DNA of 64,000 bases. Origin: JAGXQV01 sp964451375. GTDB taxonomy: Bacteria; Pseudomonadota; Gammaproteobacteria; Burkholderiales; Sulfuricellaceae. Each line of letters starts with the position of its first letter. Within the stretch, counting starts at the first letter, position 1. Location of the stretch: NCBI GenBank assembly GCA_964451375.1, contig CAYVIN010000002.1, positions 52,550-116,549 on the forward strand, written 5' to 3'. Shown here piece by piece: positions 27,283 through 35,522 of the stretch. The notes beneath the pieces were generated by a model. The model was not told where the DNA came from. It did no database searches and saw only the letters and a list, made by a program, of their open reading frames with translations. A program made the translations under genes and the position numbers.

Positions 27283-27561
27283 CCTAAAAACCTCAGTTGA
27301 CCGCTTGCCATGATACATACCGTGTTGGTTCTAAATGACTTGGTCTCCAATTTTGCCATCACCCGTTTGGTGAGAGCGCTACGGGTCGGATTGCACGGTT
27401 TTGCGGGCGCATGGCTGCGTTACTCCTCCTCGCAATGGAATAGCCATTACTCGTCGTCGCGCCTTGCCCTGCGCCCGAAGCGGGTTTGGCAGGGATGGGC
27501 GGCTTTTTGCCCACCTCGCAAAAACCGCACACTCCAACCCGTCCAACTGACGGTTTTTAGG
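27283..27561. repeat. 279-bp MITE-like element with terminal inverted repeats
   Basis: The left end CCTAAAAACCTCAGTTG and the reverse complement of the right end, CCTAAAAACCGTCAGTTG, differ by one inserted base. A second, internal inverted pair begins ACGGGT near 27391 and ends near 27540, and the middle has an AATGG-(5 nt)-CCATT palindrome. ATCAT lies directly before (27278-27282) and directly after (27562-27566), a candidate 5-bp target-site duplication. No transposase is encoded. The element fills the whole gap between the aminotransferase and the upstream glycosyltransferase gene, whose stop codon lies in the right-hand ATCAT. A partial second copy is at 54299-54420. Confidence 0.8.
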
Positions 27562-27562
27562 A

Positions 27563-28651
27563 TCATTCCACGACACCGGACATTTTCAGCGCCACTTCGG
27601 CGACCCGCTGCGCCGCCTTGCCATCGTTTGACAACGCATCAAGGCGGGATAGCCAAGTGCTGCGGAGCTTCGCATCAAATAGCAGGGATTCCAGCGCCAC
27701 GCCCATCTCTTCGGCGCGCAAGACTACCGGGCAGACACCCTGACGGCTGACCGGAAGCGTGTCGGTTTGACGCAGACCAGGCTGGAGGCTCAGCGTGAGG
27801 TTGCCGGCATGACAGGACTCCAGCAGAAACATGGAGTGCATACCGCACACCAGATCCGCGCCACGCGCCCATTCATGAGGATTCCCCTCCCCAACCATCA
27901 GCCGGACATGTTTTCCACTGAACCCGGCAAACGCAGTTTGCGACTCGCGCGGATGCGGCAACACCACCAGGGTGATAATGGCGTCGCGCCGCGCCGCGAT
28001 GTCTTCCAACGCCCCCAGCAAATCTTTGAGTACACTGTATTGGTGATATCCCAGCCACAGCGGGTCGCCACGCACCTCTGCGTACAATTCGGCGAGCGGC
28101 TGCGAGGCAAAAACCACCAGCAGGTCATTTCCCACCCCCGCCCCACGCCGCGCGGCTTGCCGCTCCCCGGCAGTCGCCCGTCCCGCAAAATGATCCAACG
28201 CCGGCTGCCCCGTCACTACCAGACGTTCTCCCGGAAATCCCTCGGCCAGCATTTCACGGTGGGCCGCCTCATCCATCACGGCGATACCGTCCGACAGGCA
28301 AAGGCCGGCCTCGCCGCCGTATTGAAAGCGCAGTGCGTAGTTCGCCCAGTAATCCAGCACCGCCAGCGAAGGGACGCCCAACTCCCGCGCCACGCGGATA
28401 TGCTGCAACTCGGCCATTTCCGCATTCACCGACGTTCCGCACAACACCAGGCGGCAGCCGCGCAACACGTCGCGTATCGCCATCTCATCCCGCGCTGCGG
28501 GTTGCGGCGGCGGAAAAGCGCGCCCCGCCCACAATGTCGTGGCCTGGCGATAAGCATAAGTCACCAACACTACCCGGCGATCCAGCGCCAGATATTCGAG
28601 TACCGGAGCCAGCGCGTTCGCGCCGCCGGGATCGCCGGCCAGCGCCACCAT
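27563..28651 (-). CDS. GT-B-like glycosyltransferase of the glycan island
   Basis: About 362 residues from the ATG at 28651 (MVALAGDPGGANALAPVLEYLA), the start that keeps the beta-alpha nucleotide-fold N-terminus. VLDYWANYALRF, VTGQPALDHFAG and CGMHSMFLLESCHAGN are arranged as in GT-B-type transferases acting on nucleotide sugars. The layout and the G-x-PA-x-DH motif resemble the first 430 residues of the giant protein encoded at 19367-24151. A TTG at 28672 overlapping the previous stop is an alternative start. Substrate and acceptor cannot be told. Downstream it runs into the repeat element. Confidence 0.65.
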   Translation of the reverse strand: MVALAGDPGGANALAPVLEYLALDRRVVLVTYAYRQATTLWAGRAFPPPQPAARDEMAIRDVLRGCRLVLCGTSVNAEMAELQHIRVARELGVPSLAVLDYWANYALRFQYGGEAGLCLSDGIAVMDEAAHREMLAEGFPGERLVVTGQPALDHFAGRATAGERQAARRGAGVGNDLLVVFASQPLAELYAEVRGDPLWLGYHQYSVLKDLLGALEDIAARRDAIITLVVLPHPRESQTAFAGFSGKHVRLMVGEGNPHEWARGADLVCGMHSMFLLESCHAGNLTLSLQPGLRQTDTLPVSRQGVCPVVLRAEEMGVALESLLFDAKLRSTWLSRLDALSNDGKAAQRVAEVALKMSGVVE

Positions 28652-28668
28652 GTGTACAGGCAATCCGG

Positions 28669-29658
28669 TCAAGGCAGTTCGACGAGTTGCCCGGAAAGCG
28701 CCGACGCGCGCGCCGCAAAACCGATTTCCAGCGCCTTCACACCGTCCTCCAGAGAACAGCGCGGCGTTGTTCCGCTTTCCACACAAGCCACCAGGTCTTC
28801 GACGGCGTGAAGCGTAACGTCATCAAGCATTCCCGCCTCCCTTCCCGCCTCGACCAGGGTTCGATAGCCGGAAAAATACGGACTTTCGCTGACCTGGGAA
28901 AAATCAAACCAATAGCCGGAATCAACGATTTTTACCCGCCCCTCGGCCCCCACGATATCCATTTCAAAAAGGCTGTACTTCGCGGCGTCAAGTGCGTGGA
29001 GGAAGCCGCTCGCGCCCCCGGCAAAACGCACGAACACATCCAGCGTCGGGTCACTGCCCGTCTCCTTCAATCTGTCAGTCGCCCACACCGCCGTGATCTC
29101 GCCCACCAGAAAACGCGCCAGGTCGAACCAGTGGCTGCCGTTGTGCAAAGTTCCCTTGGTGTAGTAACCGTTCACCACCTGGATGTCCCCCAGCCGCCCG
29201 GCGTGAATTTCGTCGCGTAAATGGACATGTCCTGACGAATAGCGGCGACTGTAATTAACCACCACACAAATTCCCCGCTCCTCGGCGCGGCGCGCGATTT
29301 GACGCGCTCCGCCAGGCTCCAGCGCGAGCGGTTTTTCGGCCAGGACTGCGCGCACTCCCGGCGCTTCCAGCACCAGGCTGAGCATCTCGAAATGGGTATG
29401 ATCCGGGGTGCAGATGCTCACTACCTCGGGGGCGGAATCGGCAAGGAGTTGCGCGGCATCCCGATACACCGCCCCGACGCCCCAGCGCCGCGCGCAGTTT
29501 TCGGCCTTGTCGGGATCAACATCGCAAACCGCGACCAGATCGGTAGCGGGACAGGCCGCATAGGCCCCGGCATGGGTGTAGACGCCCTTCAGACGGGGAT
29601 CGTCGGCGAATTCGCTGGCGATCTTGCCGCAACCGATTAGCGCCGCCCGATAGCCCAT
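28669..29658 (-). CDS. Gfo/Idh/MocA family oxidoreductase
   Basis: NAD(P)-dependent sugar or cyclitol dehydrogenase of 329 residues. The N-terminal Rossmann motif GYRAALIGCGKIASEFADD is clear, PEVVSICTPDHTHFEML is the second nucleotide-binding block, and LAEKPLALEPGGARQIA contains the family EKP motif. The C-terminal half (from about 130) is the substrate-binding beta-sheet domain. It begins 1 base after pseI. Enzymes of this family make 3-keto or 4-keto sugar nucleotides for aminotransferases, so the DegT protein downstream is a plausible partner (inference). Confidence 0.88.
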   Translation of the reverse strand: MGYRAALIGCGKIASEFADDPRLKGVYTHAGAYAACPATDLVAVCDVDPDKAENCARRWGVGAVYRDAAQLLADSAPEVVSICTPDHTHFEMLSLVLEAPGVRAVLAEKPLALEPGGARQIARRAEERGICVVVNYSRRYSSGHVHLRDEIHAGRLGDIQVVNGYYTKGTLHNGSHWFDLARFLVGEITAVWATDRLKETGSDPTLDVFVRFAGGASGFLHALDAAKYSLFEMDIVGAEGRVKIVDSGYWFDFSQVSESPYFSGYRTLVEAGREAGMLDDVTLHAVEDLVACVESGTTPRCSLEDGVKALEIGFAARASALSGQLVELP

Positions 29659-29659
29659 T

Positions 29660-30703
29660 TCAGTCCACCAAATCCCAACTCAACGGTGTGCCGCGCGCAA
29701 TGTCGGATTTCGCGCGGCGCGTCAGCAAAGTATCGAAGTGTTTGGGCGGCAGGCCGAATCCCGGACGAATCCGGCGGATGTTCTCCGGGGTAAACGATTC
29801 GCCGGCGCGAATGTCGCTAGTGGCATAAATGGATCGGCGGTAATTCAGCGAGCTTCTTTCCTTGTCGCCGGGGCCATAGCTGACCTGCCCCAACGATTGC
29901 CGGGCGCGCCCGGTTTCAACCACCAACGACCGCATTTCCTCCGGTTCGAGAGAAAACGCCGAATCAACACCGCCGTCGGCGCGACGCAGGGTAAAGTGTT
30001 TCTCGATTACACCAGCGCCCAGCGCCACTGCGGCAACCGCAGCACCCACGCCCATGGTGTGATCGGATAACCCCACCTCGCAACCAAACAGCTCCCGCAT
30101 GTGCGGAATAGTGAGAACGTTGCTGTCCAGCGGACTGGCCGGATAAGAACTGGTGCATTTAAGTAACACCAGGTCGCGACAGCCAGCCCCACGCGCGGCG
30201 CGAACCGCTTCGTCGAGTTCGCCAAGCGTCGCCATCCCGGTAGACATGATGATCGGCTTGCCGGTTGCGGCAATCCTGCGGATCAACGGAATATCTGTGT
30301 TTTCAAACGAAGCCACTTTATAGCAGGGGACATCCAGCGTTTCGAGAAAATCAACCGCACTTTCGTCAAAAGGGGTGCTGAAGCCGATTATTCCCTTTTC
30401 CCGGCAGCGCCGAAAAATCGCTTCATGCCATTCCCAAGGGGTATGAGCCTCGTCATAGAGTTCATAAAGCGATTTCCCCGCCCACAAGCTATTTCGATCT
30501 TCGATGACGAAACCTGCGCGGCGCGTATCCAAAGTCATGGTATCCGCCGTATAAGTCTGAATCTTCAGGCCATGCGCCCCAGCTTCGGCGGCGGCGTCAA
30601 CAATGCCCAGCGCCCGTTCCAGCGACTGGTTGTGATTGCCGGACATCTCGGCAATGATGAACGGTGGATGTTCGAGTCCGATTTCCCGATCAGCGATTTT
30701 CAT
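29660..30703 (-). CDS. pseI: Pseudaminic acid synthase (NeuB family)
   Basis: Condenses the free 6-deoxy-AltdiNAc sugar with phosphoenolpyruvate to give pseudaminic acid. It has 347 residues from the ATG at 30703 (MKIADREIGLEHPPFIIAEMSGNHNQS); TAATG joins it to the preceding methyltransferase. GLKIQTYTADTMTL, FSTPFDESAVDFLE and KCTSSYPASPLDSNVLTI are NeuB-barrel blocks. The C-terminal 60 residues (RRSIYATSDIRAGESFTPENIRRIRPGFGLPP) form the antifreeze-like SAF domain. The GNHN motif and the pse genes around it favour PseI over sialic or legionaminic acid synthase. Confidence 0.9.
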   Translation of the reverse strand: MKIADREIGLEHPPFIIAEMSGNHNQSLERALGIVDAAAEAGAHGLKIQTYTADTMTLDTRRAGFVIEDRNSLWAGKSLYELYDEAHTPWEWHEAIFRRCREKGIIGFSTPFDESAVDFLETLDVPCYKVASFENTDIPLIRRIAATGKPIIMSTGMATLGELDEAVRAARGAGCRDLVLLKCTSSYPASPLDSNVLTIPHMRELFGCEVGLSDHTMGVGAAVAAVALGAGVIEKHFTLRRADGGVDSAFSLEPEEMRSLVVETGRARQSLGQVSYGPGDKERSSLNYRRSIYATSDIRAGESFTPENIRRIRPGFGLPPKHFDTLLTRRAKSDIARGTPLSWDLVD

Positions 30704-31521
30704 TATTGGGGTTCCTTGTCCAACGCGCCTGCGGATTGCCATACCCATATACGGGTTTGCCCCACATTCAACCCGCGTAGCGCCGGGACATCATTGAGGA
30801 ACAGCGCCAAGCGGTTGACCGGCGCGTCGTAGCTGGGCTCCCGGCCTTCCTCCTTGGCCAGCCAGGCATTTACGACCCGACTCATGAAATAATAAGGAGA
30901 GGAAAAATCGACTTCCTCGACCTTGGCGGCGAAATCGATGGTGGCGAGTTCATCACGTTGCAGGTATCGGTTATGCCAGGGACTTTGTACCGACGGCAGG
31001 CCAACGCGCTCGCGCAAAACGTTCAGATTATCCAATCCATCGCGAAAATTCTCGCACATCAGATATTTGCCTCCCGGCTTGAGCAAGCCCACCAAACCCC
31101 GGATGGCTTCTCGCTGCTCTTCCCATGCGCCAAGGTTAATCAGGACGCGCTCGGTCAGTACGATATCGTAGCGCTCCGGCAACGCAGCAGCCTCTTTGAC
31201 ATTACCCACCGAAAAAGACACCTGGGAATCGGCAAAATGGCGTTTCTCAAGTTCCGCATTGGCCGCCGCGATCATTTCCGGGGAAAAGTCCATCCCATGT
31301 ATCTTCAGGGGGATTTGCCCGGCAAGGTACAAGGCAGTTGCACCATTTCCACATCCTGCGTCGAGGACACTTTGTCCCGGTTTGATGAACGCTCTCAGAG
31401 CTTCCATTTCCAACTGTTTGGCCGTCAAATCGTTGGTGCCGGCTGCCGCCCCCAGCGCGGCGCGCTCATTCCATAAAGCCAGTACCCGCCCGGTAGTTTC
31501 CAAGTTATCGTCCATTTTCAT
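30703..31521 (-). CDS. SAM-dependent methyltransferase between pseG and pseI
   Basis: Protein of 272 residues with a clear class I fold: LDAGCGNGATALYLAGQIPLKIHGMDFS (motif I and the acidic residue after strand 2), YDIVLTERVLINLGAWEEQ and LLKPGGKYLMCENFRD. It overlaps pseG by ATGA and pseI by one base, so it is translated as part of the pse pathway unit. In many flagellar islands pseH stands at this point; here a methyltransferase does. It may make an O-methylated nonulosonic acid or a methylated precursor. The substrate is inferred only from context. Confidence 0.85.
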   Translation of the reverse strand: MKMDDNLETTGRVLALWNERAALGAAAGTNDLTAKQLEMEALRAFIKPGQSVLDAGCGNGATALYLAGQIPLKIHGMDFSPEMIAAANAELEKRHFADSQVSFSVGNVKEAAALPERYDIVLTERVLINLGAWEEQREAIRGLVGLLKPGGKYLMCENFRDGLDNLNVLRERVGLPSVQSPWHNRYLQRDELATIDFAAKVEEVDFSSPYYFMSRVVNAWLAKEEGREPSYDAPVNRLALFLNDVPALRGLNVGQTRIWVWQSAGALDKEPQ

Positions 31522-32546
31522 CCTCGCATTGCCAACATTTCTTCCACTACCCGCGCCGCACCTTGGGCATCCACCAGCATCAGAGCCTTTTGCGACATCG
31601 AGCGGAGCGCTGCGGGCGTCGCCAACGTTGCGTTCAATGCAGCGGCGATATGTTGCGGAGTCACTTCTTCCGTACTCCCCAGTGCTCGCGCCACCCCATA
31701 TTTCTCAAGCTGACGCATGTTTTCCAGTTGATTGTCCGCGACCGCCACAACCAACGCAGGAACGCCCAGAGCAAGCCGTTCCCAGGATGACACTCCAGCC
31801 GCTCCCAAGGCAAGGTCAGCCCGCGCCAGGAACTGCGCCATATTGCTTACCTGACAGTGATAGTTCAGATTTGCCTCGACACATTTTGCCGATATCAAAG
31901 CCTTGTTGGGATTGCTTCCACCAACAATCACGTCAACCGTTACACCTTCCCATTCCAGGGAAACAATCGCGTCAAGCGCCTTGATCGTTTCTCCGTTGAA
32001 ATCCCCCCCGCCGAAGAAAACCACGATGCGCCGCACCACCCCATCGCGCGGGGGCAAATTTTCCCGCGCCACCAGAAATTCGCGCCGCAACAAGGCGAAA
32101 CGCGGCCCCATAAGTTGTCGCGCCGGTTGCGGAACGAGCATTTGGTAGGGGTTATCGTCACGCAGGTTCTGATCCAGCAAAATGTCGCAGTCGTGACGCC
32201 GGTTCGCCAGGTCGTCTACGACCAGAATGCGCCGACAATGAACGCGCATGGGCGTTTCCCAGGCGGCGTCCAACCCATAGTGATCGACCACCAACCAGTC
32301 CGCGCCGCCACAGCCGGATAACCATGCAGCAGATTCAACGCGGTCGCCGGAAACATCGGAAGCTCCCAACATATCGACAGAAAAACCGCTGGACTTAATG
32401 ACATCCTGCATATCGCCCGGCAGGCGACGACACAGGAAAAACACGGCATGTCCAGCGTGGCGCAAGGCTTCGGCAAGCGCCAGACAGCGCATGACGTGGC
32501 CGCTGCCGATGACGCTGGAGGCATCGGTGCGGATGACCACCTTCAT
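31518..32546 (-). CDS. pseG: UDP-2,4-diacetamido-2,4,6-trideoxy-beta-L-altropyranose hydrolase
   Basis: Removes UDP from the diacetamido sugar in pseudaminic acid synthesis. The start at 32546 gives MKVVIRTDASSVIGSGHVMRCLALAEAL, which places the proposed catalytic base at His17 in the G-x-G-H motif. The rest has the MurG-like GT-B layout (WLVVDHYGLDAAWE, VVFFGGGD, GAAGVSSWERLALGVPALVV). It has 342 residues. The longer upstream frame lies within pseF and was rejected; ATGA overlaps pseF. Confidence 0.92.
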   Translation of the reverse strand: MKVVIRTDASSVIGSGHVMRCLALAEALRHAGHAVFFLCRRLPGDMQDVIKSSGFSVDMLGASDVSGDRVESAAWLSGCGGADWLVVDHYGLDAAWETPMRVHCRRILVVDDLANRRHDCDILLDQNLRDDNPYQMLVPQPARQLMGPRFALLRREFLVARENLPPRDGVVRRIVVFFGGGDFNGETIKALDAIVSLEWEGVTVDVIVGGSNPNKALISAKCVEANLNYHCQVSNMAQFLARADLALGAAGVSSWERLALGVPALVVAVADNQLENMRQLEKYGVARALGSTEEVTPQHIAAALNATLATPAALRSMSQKALMLVDAQGAARVVEEMLAMRG

Positions 32547-33247
32547 GCCGATAACTCTCCCTCTTCGCGCAAGACGCGATACATCAATTCGGCGCGCCGC
32601 CAATCCTCTGCCGTATCAATGTCCTGAACAAGATGGCGCGGCAATATCACGGGAAGCGCCGCCGGAGAGAACATTCTCTCGTCGTTGAGGAACGCTTGTG
32701 CAGTACCCCAGTAAAACTGCCCTGCATCGTGGAATGCTTCTTCGAGGTCTTGGGAACGGGTCAGATAATGCTCGGGATGGAACATTTCAACGCTCCCCTC
32801 CGAATTGATGCGGATCGCCCGCTGGATGGGGAAGGGGAAGGTCGTCACCGAAAATGCGTAGGATTTTCCGGACGCCGTCAGTTTGTCGTGACCTTCGCGC
32901 AAATAACGCGGCTGAACGAAGGGGGCCGTGGCGTAGATGCAGCAGGCGTATTCGACCGGCCCCCAGTGGTCGATAGCCCATTGCAGGCCATGTTTGATGA
33001 CATCGATAGACGAGCCGTAATCGCCGGAGAGTTCGGCGGGGCGCACAAACGGAACTTCAGCGCCGAAACGCCGCGCCGTTTCACCGATTTCGGCGTCGTC
33101 CGTGGACACCATGACACGGTCGAACAGACCGCAGCTTATCGCCGCCTCGATGGAATAAGCGATGATCGGTTTTCCTGCGAACAATTTGATATTTTTGCGC
33201 GGAATACGCTTGCTTCCGGCACGCGCCGGGATGATCGCGATTTTCAT
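32543..33247 (-). CDS. pseF: Pseudaminic acid cytidylyltransferase
   Basis: Activates pseudaminic acid with CTP to CMP-Pse, the donor for glycosyltransferases. It has 234 residues. MKIAIIPARAGSKRIPRKNIKLFAGKPII is the CMP-sugar synthetase signature, followed by VMVSTDDAEIGETARRFGAEVPFVRP and DAGQFYWGT near the C-terminus, the last typical of PseF. The start makes an ATGA overlap with the end of pseC. Confidence 0.93.
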   Translation of the reverse strand: MKIAIIPARAGSKRIPRKNIKLFAGKPIIAYSIEAAISCGLFDRVMVSTDDAEIGETARRFGAEVPFVRPAELSGDYGSSIDVIKHGLQWAIDHWGPVEYACCIYATAPFVQPRYLREGHDKLTASGKSYAFSVTTFPFPIQRAIRINSEGSVEMFHPEHYLTRSQDLEEAFHDAGQFYWGTAQAFLNDERMFSPAALPVILPRHLVQDIDTAEDWRRAELMYRVLREEGELSA

Positions 33248-34383
33248 GACAAAGCCTTTCTCAGCGAATTGACCACAGTGTCTTGCTGCTCATCCGTCAT
33301 GCCGGCATGGAGCGGCAACGTCAAGGCGCGCGAATAATAGTCCTCCGCTTCCGGAAAATCGCCGCAGGCAAACCCCAGAGCGCGGTAGTAAGGTTGCAGA
33401 TGAACGGGAATGTAATGAACATTGACGCCAATGCCGTCCGCCGTCATGGCCGCGTAGACCGCGTCACGACGCGCGCACTCGATTACGTACAGATGCCAGG
33501 CCGACTGGCTGCCCTCCTCTTCCCTGGGCAACACCACCGGCAACCCTTCCAGCAAACACAGGTAGCGGGCCGCCAATTCGCGACGCCGCGCCAGAAAACC
33601 ATCGAGCCTGCGCATCTGGCTCAAGCCCAACGCCGCCTGGATGTCCGTCATGCGGTAGTTGTAACCCAATTCGAGTTGCTGGTAATACCAGCCGCCTTCG
33701 CTGGCCCCGTGCATCAGGCCAGGATCGCGGGTGATACCGTGCGAGCGCAGGCGCAACAGACGGGCATGGACTTGCGGATCATTGGTCAGCGCCATGCCCC
33801 CTTCGCCGGTCGTCATGATCTTGACCGGGTGAAAACTGAATACGGTAACCAGGGAATGGCGGCAGGAACCTACCGCTGCGCCGCGATAGACTGCGCCAAC
33901 GGCGTGGGAAGCATCCTCGATCACGGTGATTCCATAACGCTGCACCAGTTCGCCGATCTCAGCCATAGAGCACGACAACCCGGCAAAGTGTACGGGAACC
34001 AGAACTTTGGGGAGACGCCCCGCCGTTGCCGCGCGTTGCAGTTTTTCCGCAAGAAGCCCAGCGGAAAGATTGCGGCTGCCCCGGTCGATGTCCACAAAAT
34101 CGACATCGGCGCCACAATAACGCCCGCAATTTGCCGAAGCGACAAAAGTATTGGGCGATGTCCACAACGTATCGCCTGGCCCCAGCCCGCAGGCAAGACA
34201 GGCTGCATGGAGAGCGCTGGTGGCACTGTTGAACGCCACCGCATAATACGCACCGCAACGCTGCGCCATAGCCTGCTCAAAGCGTTCAATGGCCGGCCCC
34301 TGAGTCAGCCAGTCCGATCGCAAGACCGCCACCACCGCGCGGATATCCTCTTCGTCAATATCCTGGCGACCGTAGGGTATCAC
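33244..34383 (-). CDS. pseC: UDP-4-amino-4,6-dideoxy-N-acetyl-beta-L-altrosamine transaminase
   Basis: PLP-dependent aminotransferase for the second step of pseudaminic acid synthesis. I place the start at GTG 34383 (MIPYGRQDIDEEDIRAV) because GGAG lies 7 bases in front and PseC proteins begin this way; the longer frame overlaps pseB. FNSATSALHAACLACG binds PLP phosphate, IEDASHAVGA holds the Asp, and FSFHPVKIMTTGEGG carries the Schiff-base Lys188. LGYNYRMTDIQAALGLSQ is the family C-terminal landmark. It has 379 residues. Confidence 0.93.
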   Translation of the reverse strand: MIPYGRQDIDEEDIRAVVAVLRSDWLTQGPAIERFEQAMAQRCGAYYAVAFNSATSALHAACLACGLGPGDTLWTSPNTFVASANCGRYCGADVDFVDIDRGSRNLSAGLLAEKLQRAATAGRLPKVLVPVHFAGLSCSMAEIGELVQRYGITVIEDASHAVGAVYRGAAVGSCRHSLVTVFSFHPVKIMTTGEGGMALTNDPQVHARLLRLRSHGITRDPGLMHGASEGGWYYQQLELGYNYRMTDIQAALGLSQMRRLDGFLARRRELAARYLCLLEGLPVVLPREEEGSQSAWHLYVIECARRDAVYAAMTADGIGVNVHYIPVHLQPYYRALGFACGDFPEAEDYYSRALTLPLHAGMTDEQQDTVVNSLRKALS

Positions 34384-34417
34384 CGCCGTACTCCTTTCCC
34401 TCCGTACAGCACGCCGT

Positions 34418-35413
34418 TCATTCGTGTTCTTTATCCAGTTCCTGAAGCTCGGCCAGACTGAGGAAATGGGGATTGCTCCCGGAACTGTATTCAAATCCTT
34501 GCGCCACCGGCTCGCCAATCTCGCCTAACGGATTGCTGCGGTAATCCAGGGGATGGGAAAAGGTAATCGAGGGGCGAATCACGAAATGGTCTGGATATTC
34601 GATGGTCAGATGCGAATCGTCACGCGGGCACATCGTTTCATGCAGCTTTTCGCCGGGGCGGATGCCCACCACCCGGGTCGGCATGGTCGGGGCCATCGCC
34701 TCGGCAAGATCGGGAATCCGCACCGAAGGAATTTTCGGCACAAAAATTTCCCCGCCCTGCATTCTGTCGAAACTCTTGAAAACGAAATCCACGCCTTGTT
34801 GCAAGGTAATCCAGAAGCGTGTCATGCGTGGGTCGGTAATTGGCAATTCGGCAGCGCCCTTGGCGATCAATTGCCGGAAGAAGGGCACCACCGACCCCCG
34901 CGAACCCACCACGTTGCCATAACGAACCACCGAAAAACGCGGCTCCAGTTTGCCGACGATGTTGTTGGCGGCAACGAACAATTTGTCCGAAACGAGCTTG
35001 GTCGCACCATACAGATTGATCGGGCTGGCCGCCTTGTCGGTGGACAGGGCAATCACCTTCTCCACGCCGTTTTCGATAGCGGCATGGATGACGTTTTCCG
35101 CCCCGTGGATATTGGTTTTGATACATTCTGTCGGGTTGTATTCGGCAGCAGGCACCTGCTTCAAGGCGGCGGCATGAACCACAAAATCGACGCCGCGCAT
35201 TGCCTGAACCATCCGCTCCTTGTCGCGCACGTCGCCGATGAAAAACCGCATGGCGGGAGAGGTGAAGTCCTGCTGCATTTCGAACTGTTTCAACTCATCG
35301 CGGGAAAACACGATCACCCGCTTTGGCTGGTAACGGCTCAACAAAGCGGCAATGAATTTTTTGCCGAATGAGCCGGTTCCCCCCGTGACCAGTATTGATT
35401 TGCCGTCGAACAT
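34418..35413 (-). CDS. pseB: UDP-N-acetylglucosamine 4,6-dehydratase (inverting)
   Basis: First enzyme of the pseudaminic acid pathway; it is an NADP-dependent C6 dehydratase and C5 epimerase. TGGTGSFG (10-17) binds the cofactor. STDKA (124-128) and Y135-x3-K139 form the catalytic set expected for PseB. It has 331 residues and an AAGGAAT ribosome-binding site. It is the first gene of the pse run and follows an intrinsic terminator, so the run probably has its own promoter in 35414-35450, although I cannot pick a convincing one. Confidence 0.94.
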   Translation of the reverse strand: MFDGKSILVTGGTGSFGKKFIAALLSRYQPKRVIVFSRDELKQFEMQQDFTSPAMRFFIGDVRDKERMVQAMRGVDFVVHAAALKQVPAAEYNPTECIKTNIHGAENVIHAAIENGVEKVIALSTDKAASPINLYGATKLVSDKLFVAANNIVGKLEPRFSVVRYGNVVGSRGSVVPFFRQLIAKGAAELPITDPRMTRFWITLQQGVDFVFKSFDRMQGGEIFVPKIPSVRIPDLAEAMAPTMPTRVVGIRPGEKLHETMCPRDDSHLTIEYPDHFVIRPSITFSHPLDYRSNPLGEIGEPVAQGFEYSSGSNPHFLSLAELQELDKEHE

Positions 35414-35442
35414 CTTTATTCCTTCCCTAACTTAAATTCCGC

Positions 35443-35477
35443 AAAAAACAACGGCCACTTCCCGTCAGGAAGAGGCC
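35443..35477 (-). terminator. Intrinsic terminator between the GT41 operon and pseB
   Basis: Minus-strand stem GGCCTCTTCC-(5 nt)-GGAAGTGGCC (35453-35477; nine of ten pairs), followed by a U-rich tract at 35443-35448. A second small hairpin (GAGGGG-TTT-CCCCCTC, 35501-35516) directly follows the upstream stop codon. Confidence 0.8.
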
Positions 35478-35522
35478 GGGCGGCACAACATTCCGCCGCA
35501 GAGGGGTTTCCCCCTCCGGGCA

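Noticed and set aside
26332..27300. Plus-strand frame of 322 codons
   Set aside because: Antisense to the DegT aminotransferase, which has complete PLP motifs; the frame runs into the repeat element.
27310..27750. Plus-strand frame of 146 codons starting in the repeat
   Set aside because: Begins in the 279-bp element and continues antisense to a glycosyltransferase gene. The start region is conserved in the other repeat copy, but a stop follows after 21 codons there.
33283..34461. Plus-strand frame of 392 codons
   Set aside because: Antisense to pseC; a product of high-GC codon use.
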